Shown: one piece after another, positions 9,317-16,667 of the stretch | Layout: each line of letters opens with the position of its first letter | Position numbering within the stretch: position 1 is the first letter of the stretch | From: Nocardia uniformis NBRC 13702 | GTDB taxonomy: Bacteria > Actinomycetota > Actinomycetes > Mycobacteriales > Mycobacteriaceae | DNA length: 37,095 nucleotides | Assembly: GCF_001613345.1 (NCBI RefSeq) | Contig: NZ_BDCE01000104.1 | Span: 1-37,095, forward strand | Direction of reading: 5' to 3' | The notes under the pieces: model-generated | Databases searched by the model: none | Seen by the model: the letters and a program-made list of their open reading frames with translations, nothing else | Told to the model about the DNA's origin: nothing | Program-made: the position numbers and the translations under genes

Positions 9317-10261
9317 ATGCCGAGCGGAACCAGTGCCAAGTCGGCCAAAGCCATCAAGGCGGCGAGCAAGTCCTCCCCGTCGCTGCGCAAGGGCGGCGGT
9401 AAGGGCAGCAAGCTGCCCAAGCGCCACATTCCGTGGGCGACCATCGGTGCCGTCGTGGTGGTGGTCGCGCTCATCGGCGCACTCGCCGCGTATCTGGTAC
9501 CGAAGTACCACGCGAAGGAAGAGCTGAAGAACCCGTCCGCGTATATCGACGGTGTGGTCAAGAAGGAGTATCCGGCCGGTCAGCACGTGCCCGCGACGCA
9601 GCGGGTGGCCTACGACCAGACCCCGGCGTTCGGTGGTCCGCACGACAGTTCGTGGGCGGCCTGCACCGGTGTGGTGTACGAGAAGGCCATTCGCACCGAG
9701 AGTGCCGTGCATTCGCTCGAGCATGGCGCCGTATGGGTGACCTACAACCCCGACAGCGCGGACGCGGCCGCCATCGAGACCTTGAAGAAGAAGGTCGAGA
9801 ACCAGCCGTACACGCTCATGTCGCCGTATCCGGGCCTGGATTCGCCCATCTCGCTGCAGGCCTGGGGCCATCAGCTGAAGGTGGACAAGGCCGATGACGC
9901 CCGGGTGGACCGGTTCATCAAGGATCTGCGCCTGAACGAGAACACCTACCCGGAGGTGGGCGCCAGCTGCTCCAACCCGACCTTCGATCCGGTCAATCCC
10001 CCGCCGTTCGACCCGAGCGCGCCCGGCCCGGACGCGGTGGGCATGGACGGTAAGGGCGCGAGCCAGGGTTCGACCACCGATCCCACCGAACTCGGTGGCG
10101 GACTGTCCGGCATTCCGGGTCTGGAGGGCATCCCCGGCCTCGAGGGTCTGGAGGGTCTGGAGGGTCTGTCCGGCCTGCCGGACGGCGTCCAGAACATCCC
10201 GGCGCCGACCGATGCCCCCGCGCCGGAGCAGCCGGCCGACCAGCCCGCACCGGGCCAGTGA
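9317..10261 (+). CDS. DUF3105 membrane-anchored protein
   Basis: A protein of unknown function (314 aa) that I recognise as DUF3105. A Lys/Ser-rich cytoplasmic start is followed by one transmembrane helix (about 39-61, AVVVVVALIGALAAYLV). Then comes an extracytoplasmic domain with the family motif AVHSLEHGAVWVTY and conserved FGGPHD. From about 237 the tail is Pro/Gly/Leu-rich, with GLEG repeats (GIPGLEGIPGLEGLEGLEG). A TTG at 9284 in the same frame would add 11 residues, but those codons are poor in GC at the third position, so I prefer the ATG at 9317. No strong ribosome binding site is seen for either. The stop overlaps the start of the DUF305 gene, so the two are probably coupled. Confidence 0.85.
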   Translation: MPSGTSAKSAKAIKAASKSSPSLRKGGGKGSKLPKRHIPWATIGAVVVVVALIGALAAYLVPKYHAKEELKNPSAYIDGVVKKEYPAGQHVPATQRVAYDQTPAFGGPHDSSWAACTGVVYEKAIRTESAVHSLEHGAVWVTYNPDSADAAAIETLKKKVENQPYTLMSPYPGLDSPISLQAWGHQLKVDKADDARVDRFIKDLRLNENTYPEVGASCSNPTFDPVNPPPFDPSAPGPDAVGMDGKGASQGSTTDPTELGGGLSGIPGLEGIPGLEGLEGLEGLSGLPDGVQNIPAPTDAPAPEQPADQPAPGQ

Positions 10262-11010
10262 TGCCGCCGCTCGTGCCCGGCGACGACGCCGATGATTCGG
10301 GTTCGGAGCATCCGGCTGCGGAGAATCCGGCCGCGGCAGCCCCCGCACGCCCGAGCCAGCGGACCGCGCTGCTGATACTGGGTGTGATCGGCGTTCTGCT
10401 GATCGGTTTCGCCCTCGGCGTCTTCGTGCGAATTCCCTTGGACGGCCGGTCCGATCCAGCGCCGAGCGCGGTGGATATCGGGTTCAGCCAGGATATGTCG
10501 GTGCACCACACCCAGGCCGTGGAGATGTCAGCGGTGGCGCTCAGCAATTCCACCGATCCCGCGGTGAAGGGCCTCGCCTACGACATTCTCACCACCCAGC
10601 AGAATCAGGCCGGGCGGATGCAGGCATGGCTCCAGCTGTGGGATGAACCGCTCCTGCCGAGCGGTGGCTACATGGGCTGGATTACCGGTACCGAGGGTTC
10701 GAGCCATCACGGTGGCGGTCAGAACGAGCAGCACACCGGCCCGGTTCCGGCCATGCCCGGTATGGCCACGCAGGCCGAGCTGAACAAGCTGCGTGAGGCC
10801 ACCGGCCCCGCGCTCGATGTGATGTTCCTGCAACTCATGCTGCGCCACCACCAGGGCGGTATGGCCATGATCGAGTTCGCCGCCGACCGCGCCGAAACCA
10901 ATGGGGTGCGCGCCCTCGCCGCGAGCATGGTGAAAACCCAGCAGGGCGAGGCCGAGTTGATCGCGCAAATGCTCACCGACCGAGGCGCTTCCGCCCTGCC
11001 GATGAACTGA
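10261..11010 (+). CDS. DUF305 membrane-anchored His/Met-rich protein
   Basis: A 249-aa DUF305 protein of unknown function. One transmembrane helix (about 35-56) anchors an extracytoplasmic four-helix, ferritin-like fold. The conserved pair of motifs SVHHTQAVEMS (from about 79) and LMLRHHQGGMAMI is present, together with an extra SSHHGGGQ and several Met residues. This composition suggests metal binding, perhaps copper, but that is inference. Its ATG shares one base with the DUF3105 stop (TGATG). A GTG immediately before (10258) is an alternative start. A strong terminator follows 24 bp after the stop. Confidence 0.87.
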   Translation: MPPLVPGDDADDSGSEHPAAENPAAAAPARPSQRTALLILGVIGVLLIGFALGVFVRIPLDGRSDPAPSAVDIGFSQDMSVHHTQAVEMSAVALSNSTDPAVKGLAYDILTTQQNQAGRMQAWLQLWDEPLLPSGGYMGWITGTEGSSHHGGGQNEQHTGPVPAMPGMATQAELNKLREATGPALDVMFLQLMLRHHQGGMAMIEFAADRAETNGVRALAASMVKTQQGEAELIAQMLTDRGASALPMN

Positions 11011-11034
11011 CCAGGCGTTTCACTGGTACGACCA

Positions 11035-11076
11035 GCGTGGACCGGGTGCCCAAACACCCGGTCCACGCCAGTTTTT
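11035..11076 (+). terminator. Intrinsic terminator after DUF305 gene
   Basis: A perfect 14-bp stem (11035-11048 with 11055-11068) with a 6-nt loop is followed by five T residues at 11072-11076. This is the most classical Rho-independent terminator in the window. Confidence 0.9.
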
Positions 11077-11103
11077 GGCCTGCGGCGAGCAATGCGATAC
11101 GCT
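11075..11103 (+). promoter_or_regulatory. Candidate tRNA-Arg promoter
   Basis: TTGGCC (11075-11080) and TACGCT (11098-11103) are separated by 17 bp and end about 40 bp before tRNA-Arg. Spacing and position fit a housekeeping promoter. The hexamers match the consensus only in part. Confidence 0.35.
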
Positions 11104-11144
11104 TTCCCCGCCCGAGCGGATCACCCGCCCGGACTCATATCCCC

Positions 11145-11220
11145 GCCTTCGTAGCTCAGGGGATAGAGCGCTTGCCTCCGGAGCAAGAGGTCGCAGGTTC
11201 GAATCCTGCCGAGGGCACCA
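11145..11220 (+). tRNA. tRNA-Arg (anticodon CCG)
   Basis: The cloverleaf folds completely. The acceptor GCCTTCG pairs with CGAGGGC (one G-U). The D-arm GCTC/GAGC, the anticodon stem CTTGC/GCAAG with loop CTCCGGA, and the T-arm GCAGG/CCTGC with loop TTCGAAT are all present. The anticodon CCG reads CGG. The 3' CCA is encoded (11218-11220). Confidence 0.97.
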
Positions 11221-11224
11221 CGAT

Positions 11225-11259
11225 CAAGGCCCGGACCGTGAATCACGGTCCGGGCCTTG
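11225..11259 (+). terminator. Terminator hairpin after tRNA-Arg
   Basis: A perfect 16-bp stem (11225-11240 with 11244-11259) with a 3-nt loop starts 5 bp after the tRNA. The following bases GTCTTATC give only a weak T-run. It most likely ends the tRNA transcript and would work on either strand. Confidence 0.75.
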
Positions 11260-11823
11260 GTCTTATCTACGACTGTCTGATCGACGAGCGTCACTCGGCC
11301 GATCCAAGCGAATCGAGTAGTCGCCGAGCGGGCGTATGGCCCTCGACGTTCTCGCGTTGCGAGGGGGCGGTTTCGCGAAGGCTTCGTCGGCGCACCCGTG
11401 CACGGGCCATGAGCGCGCCCTACGCCTGACCGATCTCTGCCCGCGTAACGAGCGCCTGCTCGAGTCGGGTCACCGTCATCCGAGTGGTGCGCCAGCGGTG
11501 AGCCTTGACGACGGTCTGCGCGGCGCACAGCCAGACCCTGTGCGTTGGCACACTCCATCCACTGTGGCGTCGCAGCTCGCGACCGTCGGGCTCGACGATA
11601 ACGGCAATTCTCCACGCTCGAATCGGCCTTGCGGGGTGCAGCCGAACCCGACGGCTCCATCCTGCTGTTCAGGAGGGGCCCGGCCAATTATCGAGTAGAC
11701 CAGCGGCACAGCATGATTCAGCCATGGCGCGGGCCCCTGACGGACGCTTCGCGGCAGCGTCGATCCGGGGCACGCCCGGCTTGTCAGCGCAAAAACGGGC
11801 GTCCTGGGCGGTATGTTCACGTC
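11260..11823. other. Region without clear gene; possible remnant ORF
   Basis: About 560 bp between tRNA-Arg and the lipase hold no convincing gene. On the minus strand a stop-to-stop frame of 82 codons (11423-11668, stop codon at 11420-11422) reads plausibly in its second half (for example AAQTVVKAHRWRTTRMTVTR and then LEQALVTRAEIGQ). It has no usable start codon upstream of that part and no ribosome binding site. It may be the tail of a decayed gene. The long minus-strand frame that runs through the tRNA is an artefact. I see no direct repeat of the tRNA 3' end within the window that would mark an integrated element. Confidence 0.3.
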
Positions 11824-13113
11824 ATGTCCGGCACCGAGATCGACTTCGCGGCGCGAGCGCCGATAGCTCGTCGACGCGGGTGGCGGACGCTGGCCATGGC
11901 GGTCGTCGTAGCGGCCGCGAGCGTGCTGAATATATCCACCGGCATCCTGAATACGTCCACGGCTGCCGCGCACGCCGTGAACGGCTTCGACCCCGCCGCC
12001 TTCTACAGCGCGCCCGACGATCAACTGGCCGGACCGCACGGATCGGTGATCCATATGCGGCCGGTGGACGGCGAACCCGGCATCCCGGGTGCACGGAACT
12101 ATCTGGTGCTGTATCGATCCGTGGATATGCGGGGCAGCACGGTAGCCGTGTCGGGCCTGGTGTCGGTACCCGACAGCACACCGCCACCCGGCGGCTGGCC
12201 ACTCATCTCCTGGGCGCACGGCACCACCGGCGTGGCCGATCACTGCGCGCCGACCCGCGACACCTCCGCCGACTATCCGGCGCACGACTACACCGCACTG
12301 GTCCGTCAGGTGCACGCGCGGTGGGTACGGGCCGGATACGCGGTGGCGCAGACCGACTACCAGGGGCTGGGTACACCCGGACCGCACGGCTATCTGATCG
12401 GTACGGCCGAACAGCGCGCGGTTACCGATATGGCCCTGGCGGCACGGCAGATCGACGCCGAGATCGGTCCCCGATGGGTGGCCGTGGGCCATTCACAGGG
12501 TGGACAGGCCGCGGTATTCGCCAATGCGCAGGCGTCGGCCTGGGCCCCGGAACTGCGATTGCTCGGGGCGGTCGCGCTGGCACCCGCCTCACATCAGGCC
12601 GTCGGCGTGCAGGCGTCACAGCTGGCCAGCACGGTCGGGGCGGCACAGACACTGGGACCACTCACCGGCGGTGCGACATCCTTCCTGCCCCTGATGATCC
12701 GCGGCGCGCAGACCGTCGCCGATATCGACCCGGGCAGCTTCCTCACCGAACGCGCCAATTCCATGCTGCCGCTCGCGGATACGGGATGCATCGGCCAACT
12801 GCGCGATAAGGACGAGTGGGGTGGACTACCCGCCGACGAGGTGTTCAGCCGTACCGGGGATGTTTCGGCTCTGGCCCGGGTGCTCGCCGAAAACGACCCC
12901 AGCGCACTGACTTTCAAACAACCACTGCTGGTATTGCAGGGCAGGACCGATACCACTGTGCCCGCGCTCGCCACCGAGCTCATGGTGGCACAGCAGCGGG
13001 CCGCTGGACTTCCGGTCGAATACCGCGGCTATGCCGACGCGGACCATCGCGGTGTATTGGAAGCCTCCTACGCCGACGCACTGGGCTGGGTGGACGCGCG
13101 ATTCGGCCGATAG
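11824..13113 (+). CDS. Secreted lipase, alpha/beta-hydrolase fold
   Basis: A predicted exported esterase or lipase (429 aa) of the secretory-lipase (LIP) type. Residues 1-51 look like a signal peptide: an RRRGWR charged segment, a hydrophobic stretch AMAVVVAAASV and a TAAAHA end. The oxyanion-hole motif SWAHGTTG is followed by the nucleophile elbow GHSQGG with S224. Candidate acid D376 (QGRTDTT) and histidine H408 (ADADHRG) complete the triad. The start at 11824 puts the charged and hydrophobic segments at the N-terminus. The open frame continues upstream, but without signal-peptide logic. The ribosome binding site is weak. The substrate is unknown; triacylglycerols or wax esters are typical for the family. 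Confidence 0.87.
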   Translation: MSGTEIDFAARAPIARRRGWRTLAMAVVVAAASVLNISTGILNTSTAAAHAVNGFDPAAFYSAPDDQLAGPHGSVIHMRPVDGEPGIPGARNYLVLYRSVDMRGSTVAVSGLVSVPDSTPPPGGWPLISWAHGTTGVADHCAPTRDTSADYPAHDYTALVRQVHARWVRAGYAVAQTDYQGLGTPGPHGYLIGTAEQRAVTDMALAARQIDAEIGPRWVAVGHSQGGQAAVFANAQASAWAPELRLLGAVALAPASHQAVGVQASQLASTVGAAQTLGPLTGGATSFLPLMIRGAQTVADIDPGSFLTERANSMLPLADTGCIGQLRDKDEWGGLPADEVFSRTGDVSALARVLAENDPSALTFKQPLLVLQGRTDTTVPALATELMVAQQRAAGLPVEYRGYADADHRGVLEASYADALGWVDARFGR

Positions 13114-13186
13114 AGGTTGCCGCACAACAATTCTCCCGCCGCCCCGCATGAACCATTCCGCCATCCCGGCGCGCACTCTCCCACCA

Positions 13187-13260
13187 CCCCGGCATGCTTT
13201 TGGCCGGGATCCACCGCTGCGGGGGTGTGGATTCCGGCCAAAAGCACGCCGGAATGACGA
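13187..13260. repeat. Dispersed palindromic repeat, complete copy
   Basis: Two 23-bp arms (13191-13213 and 13228-13250) are inverted copies with 21 of 23 positions matching, around a 14-nt loop. Both carry the core CTTTTGGCCGG or its complement. The right arm with its flank (13227-13259) is identical over 33 bp to 29204-29236 inside icmF. The left part resembles the end of the window (37029-37095). Degenerate copies of the 21-bp unit seen there also precede it (about 13155-13195). It sits between two convergent genes, so it may also act as a two-way terminator. Confidence 0.85.
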
Positions 13261-13343
13261 AGGCGACGAGGCGGCGACAGGGAGGAGGCGGCGCGGCGGC
13301 GACCTCGTGACGACCTCGGGGCGGCGATCTCGCGACCTCGTTC

Positions 13344-14651
13344 CTAGGTGGTCGTGCTTGTCGGCTCTTGGACGCGTTCGGGCCGCAGCGCCCGCAGGGC
13401 CCACAATCCGATCGCGCATCCCGCGGTTATCGCGAGTGCCGCCCAGGCGGGGGCCGACGAGAGATAGCTGCTGGGATCTCGGAACCACTGCGGCGAGTAC
13501 GCCACCCGCCCGAAACTGTTGCCCCGCAACCCCACTACAACGCACGGCACCACCAGCACCGTGATCGCGAGTACCGAACTCGGCACCGCACGCGGAGTCA
13601 CCGCGCCGAAACAGTAGCCGATAACGGCCGAGACCGCGACAACGCCGACGACCGCGACCACCGCGTCGACATGCCCACTGGTCGTGGTGGCCGCGGCGAA
13701 GAGCGCGAGCCCGGCGGAAGCCGCCAACCCGGCCCACGGCGTCGGCCAGCGCCGACCGAGCCACAGCCCCGCGGCGACCACGACGATCGGGATCGGCATA
13801 CTCCAGTCCGGGCGCGGCACGGCCACGATGGCACTGCCCGCATTCGCCACGGCGACCGCCAGCAGCACCAGTGTCCCGTCGCGGCCGGGCAGCAGCAGCG
13901 CCGCCACGCTGACCACAATCGTCGTAATGACAACCACCCCGGCGATATTGGGGACGGTGACGGCGTGTCGGGCGATCCACTCGGCGGCGAATGAGGTGGA
14001 GGTGATCACCAGCAGCCCCGCCGCGATCGGGCCGAGCGGAAGGTCCGCTGTCTCGGACCGCAACGGCACCGACTCACGCCGGTGTGCGGCGGTCGCGAGA
14101 GCGATGGATACCACCGCGAGCAGGACCAACCACAGCGGCGGCGTATCGCCGGAGGCCCATTCGATGAGGGAGCTGCCTATGTCCTCGGCAGCGGGTAGGG
14201 AGGTGAGATCACCGAAGACAATGCTGGCGAGCGCCCCGGCGAGATACGCCAGAGCGGATGCCGGCTTGCGCAGCGCCGCCACGGCCAGCGCGCCCAGCAG
14301 GGTGCCGCTGAAGATGGCGTCGATGTAGTTGACGGTGGTCAGCGTGCCCGTCGCCACCGCATCCCGATCCCAGAGGTGATCGGTCAGCAGCAGCGCCGCA
14401 CTGCCCAATGCGGTGATCCAGGCGGCGCGGACGCCCAGGACGACCGCCAGCGCCGCGGTCACCACCGCGAGTACCGCACCGGCCGCGGCGGCGCGCGGCA
14501 CGTTCATTACCAGCAGGTCCATCTGGAGCGCCGGCCCCTGGCCGGTCCGGACGACATCGATCGGGGCCATCAGTAACAAGCCGGCGAGCGCGGCACCGGA
14601 GAACGCGGCCACCACTTCGATCGCACGCTGGTATCGACGCAGGTCCGGCAT
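13344..14651 (-). CDS. Polytopic membrane protein, unknown function
   Basis: I do not recognise the family. The product (435 aa) has about 12 hydrophobic segments from the first (AFSGAALAGLLLMAPI, about residue 15) to the last (AALAITAGCAIGLWAL), joined by short loops. No catalytic or transport signature is visible. I chose the ATG at 14651, which has GGTGAGA about 9 nt upstream and begins MPDLRRYQRAIEVV. A GTG at 14696 would add 15 residues. The gene is convergent with the lipase gene and divergent from the 36-codon gene at 14921, with a 270-bp space between. Confidence 0.7.
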   Translation of the reverse strand: MPDLRRYQRAIEVVAAFSGAALAGLLLMAPIDVVRTGQGPALQMDLLVMNVPRAAAAGAVLAVVTAALAVVLGVRAAWITALGSAALLLTDHLWDRDAVATGTLTTVNYIDAIFSGTLLGALAVAALRKPASALAYLAGALASIVFGDLTSLPAAEDIGSSLIEWASGDTPPLWLVLLAVVSIALATAAHRRESVPLRSETADLPLGPIAAGLLVITSTSFAAEWIARHAVTVPNIAGVVVITTIVVSVAALLLPGRDGTLVLLAVAVANAGSAIVAVPRPDWSMPIPIVVVAAGLWLGRRWPTPWAGLAASAGLALFAAATTTSGHVDAVVAVVGVVAVSAVIGYCFGAVTPRAVPSSVLAITVLVVPCVVVGLRGNSFGRVAYSPQWFRDPSSYLSSAPAWAALAITAGCAIGLWALRALRPERVQEPTSTTT

Positions 14652-14884
14652 CGAGATCGTTCTCACCGGATGTGCCAACGCGAACCTCGCGCCCACCTCA
14701 TTACCTACCCATCGGTGATCCGACGCCTATCGCGGTACAACGAGCCAACCGTGTCCGAACCCGCCGAAATTACTGTTGCCGGGGAATTGCTCTCCCCGAG
14801 TCTAGTCAGCATCGGACGGTCAGTTCTGTCGCCTATCGATGGATTATGGGTAACAAGATGGCCGTCGAGAACGGTCTAGCCCTC

Positions 14885-14900
14885 GGTCACACCCGTGACC
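14885..14900. promoter_or_regulatory. Operator-like inverted repeat
   Basis: GGTCAC and GTGACC face each other around a 4-nt spacer, 20 bp before the start of the 36-codon gene and directly before its ribosome binding site. It could be an operator or a small leader hairpin. The regulator is unknown. The rest of 14652-14920 also has a GGGGA/TCCCC hairpin and nothing else I can name. Confidence 0.35.
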
Positions 14901-14920
14901 CCGACAGAAAGGGGCGACCC

Positions 14921-15031
14921 ATGGTTTCGCCGATCTCCGTGCCGAACAATCCGATCGAGGCCCTGCTCCGGCTCATCTCCACCCTGATGTGCGGCATCTC
15001 CTCGGGTGGCAGCTGCGCGGTCATCCAGTAA
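14921..15031 (+). CDS. 36-residue peptide, Cys/Ser/Gly-rich end
   Basis: A small gene I do not recognise. It has a strong ribosome binding site (GAAAGGGG, 6 nt before ATG), and about 32 of 35 sense codons after the start end in G or C, as in real genes here. The first 22 residues (MVSPISVPNNPIEALLRLIS and two more) look like an amphipathic leader. The rest is MCGISSGGSCAVIQ, with cysteines at 24 and 32. The shape resembles a ribosomally made, modified peptide precursor, or a small membrane-active or regulatory peptide. No modifying enzyme is adjacent, so this remains a guess. Confidence 0.6.
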   Translation: MVSPISVPNNPIEALLRLISTLMCGISSGGSCAVIQ

Positions 15032-15076
15032 CCGGCACGGAAAGTCCGCGAGTGGATAGTTCACTTGCAGGGAAGG

Positions 15077-15100
15077 CTGCGGTGCGGAAATTCCGCAGCA
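15077..15100 (+). terminator. Hairpin after the 36-codon gene
   Basis: GCTGCGG (15077-15083) pairs with CCGCAGC (15094-15100), 46 bp after the stop codon. The loop bases TGCGGAAATT give an alternative overlapping hairpin. No T-run follows, so this is a moderate terminator candidate. Confidence 0.35.
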
Positions 15101-15124
15101 CAACGTAATCCGCAATACGGGAAA

Positions 15125-15146
15125 GTGCCCGTGGGCAGGCGGGCAC
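15125..15146 (-). terminator. Terminator of the iron-transport operon
   Basis: On the minus strand GTGCCCG and CGGGCAC pair around an 8-nt loop and are followed by TTTCCC, 27 bp after the stop of the small secreted protein. It would end the transcript that starts at the iron transporter. Confidence 0.55.
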
Positions 15147-15172
15147 ACCCCCGTATCGAACGAACTCCGCGC

Positions 15173-15538
15173 CTACGCGCAGCGGAAGGTGTAATTCGCG
15201 GTCTGGATCATGCCCGGAATGACCGCGACCTGCTGGGTCGGTTCACCCGCCAGGGTGCAGCCCGCGGGCGGGGCCGTGAGCGTCACCCGGTAGCAGCCGG
15301 GCGAGGCGTTGTAGATGCCCACGCCATCCGCGCCGGTGGTCACCGTGGCCAAGAACGTACCCGCGCAATCGGCCACATCGGCGGTGACATCGGCGATCGG
15401 GAACAGCTCGGCGCCATGGGCGGCGCTGACCCGTAGCCAGTTGTCACCGGGTCCCTCCGCGGCGGCGGAGGCGGGGATCAAAGCCGCACCCAGCAACGGC
15501 ATAGTGGCCAGGGCGGTGACAATCAGCGTGTTGCGCAA
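15173..15538 (-). CDS. Small secreted protein at end of iron operon
   Basis: A 121-aa exported protein of unknown function. The signal peptide is RNTLIVTALATMPLLGAALI with the cleavage region ASAAAEG (about residue 27). The mature part is beta-rich with four cysteines (DCAGTF, PGCYRV, GCTLAG, final FRCA), which could form two disulfides. The pattern ATVTTGADGVGIYNASPGCYRVTL resembles a small transthyretin/SpaA-like (Cna-B-type) fold, a tentative comparison. The start is a TTG at 15538, convincingly set by GAGGAG 5 nt upstream. It lies only 19 bp after the ATPase gene, so it is probably transcribed with the iron transporter. Confidence 0.72.
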   Translation of the reverse strand: MRNTLIVTALATMPLLGAALIPASAAAEGPGDNWLRVSAAHGAELFPIADVTADVADCAGTFLATVTTGADGVGIYNASPGCYRVTLTAPPAGCTLAGEPTQQVAVIPGMIQTANYTFRCA

Positions 15539-15557
15539 GGGAACTCCTCGTAGTTCT

Positions 15558-16667
15558 TCACCGCGTCAGTAGCGGCGCCTCCGCAGAGCTTGCCACAGGC
15601 CGTCCGGCGGCAGCGCTTTGTTCGGAGTCGAAAGCGACTGCCGCGCCGAGGACTTCGAGATCCACCCGGTCCCCCGCCACGGGCGCGCCGACACTGACGC
15701 GGCGGACCTGAATGGGATCGGACATACCGTCGAGCACGATGGTGAGCATGACATCCGCGCCCCGGAATTCGACGCCGCGCACGGTACCGGTGCCGGGTTC
15801 GCCCTGGGCCGCGATATGAGCCACCAACTGTTCCGGACGGACCATGATCCGCACCGCGGCGGCGGGCGCACCGGCCTGCACCGGGACACGACCGAGCGCG
15901 CACGCCGCCACGCCGGATTCCACCACGCCGTCGAGAAGTACACAGTCTCCGAGGAATTGAGCCGTGAACAGGTCGGCGGGGGCGGCATACACCTGTTCCG
16001 GCGAGCCGACCTGGGTGAAACGGCCGGTGCACATCACCGCGACCTGATCAGCGAAGGACAGCGCCTCCTCCTGGTCGTGGGTGACCAGAATGCTGGTCAT
16101 TCCCGCGGCGCGCAGGGTATCGGCCACCGCCTGGCGGGTGGCGGCGCGCAGGCCGGTGTCAAGGGCGCTGAACGGTTCATCGAGCAGCATTATCTCGGGT
16201 TTGCGGGCCATTGCCCGGGCGAGTGCTACGCGCTGCTGCTGGCCACCGGAGAGCTCATGCGGGCGGCGGACGGCGTAGCCGGCGCCCAGCGACACCATCT
16301 CCAGAAGTTCAGCGATCCGGTCCTGGTGACGACGGCGTCCGGCCAGACCGCCATTGAGGCCGTAGGCGATGTTCTGGCCGACCGTCAGATGAGGGAAAAG
16401 CGCGCCGTCCTGGGCGACGTAGCCGATATTGCGGCGATTCGGAGGCATGGAGAACCCCTCGCGGACAACGGTTTCGGCGCCGACGGCCACTGATCCGGCA
16501 TCGGGGGTCTCGAATCCGGCGATAACGCGCAGCAGGGTGGTCTTACCGCAGCCGGAGGAGCCGACCACGGCGGTGGAACTACCGTCCGGGACCTCCAGGG
16601 AGATGCCGTCGAGCACCTGTGTCCGACCGAAGGTCTTCGAAATCTGGGAGACGACAAGACGACTCAT
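15558..16667 (-). CDS. Ferric iron ABC transporter, ATPase subunit
   Basis: Energises ferric-iron import with the permease and lipoprotein encoded upstream (369 aa, FbpC-like). Walker A GSSGCGKTT is at 36-44, the ABC signature LSGGQ at 139-143, Walker B with LLDEP follows at about 161-165, and the switch histidine is in VTHDQEEA. The C-terminal third (about 240-350) is a TOBE-type regulatory region. The ATG overlaps the permease stop by 4 bp. Sequence alone does not separate ferric iron from related small substrates. The iron reading rests on the lipoprotein tyrosines and the iron box. Confidence 0.92.
   Translation of the reverse strand: MSRLVVSQISKTFGRTQVLDGISLEVPDGSSTAVVGSSGCGKTTLLRVIAGFETPDAGSVAVGAETVVREGFSMPPNRRNIGYVAQDGALFPHLTVGQNIAYGLNGGLAGRRRHQDRIAELLEMVSLGAGYAVRRPHELSGGQQQRVALARAMARKPEIMLLDEPFSALDTGLRAATRQAVADTLRAAGMTSILVTHDQEEALSFADQVAVMCTGRFTQVGSPEQVYAAPADLFTAQFLGDCVLLDGVVESGVAACALGRVPVQAGAPAAAVRIMVRPEQLVAHIAAQGEPGTGTVRGVEFRGADVMLTIVLDGMSDPIQVRRVSVGAPVAGDRVDLEVLGAAVAFDSEQSAAAGRPVASSAEAPLLTR

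Noticed and set aside
11121..11687. Minus-strand ORF of 188 codons across tRNA-Arg, containing GRIRTCDLLLRRQALYP
   Set aside because: The motif is the antisense translation of the tRNA-Arg gene, a well-known false protein in databases.
11145..13113. Integrative element inserted at tRNA-Arg
   Set aside because: No integrase gene and no repeated tRNA 3' end could be found within the window.
14652..15172. Modified-peptide (RiPP) biosynthetic cluster around the 36-codon gene
   Set aside because: No modifying enzyme, protease or dedicated exporter is adjacent. The ABC transporter nearby is an iron importer.
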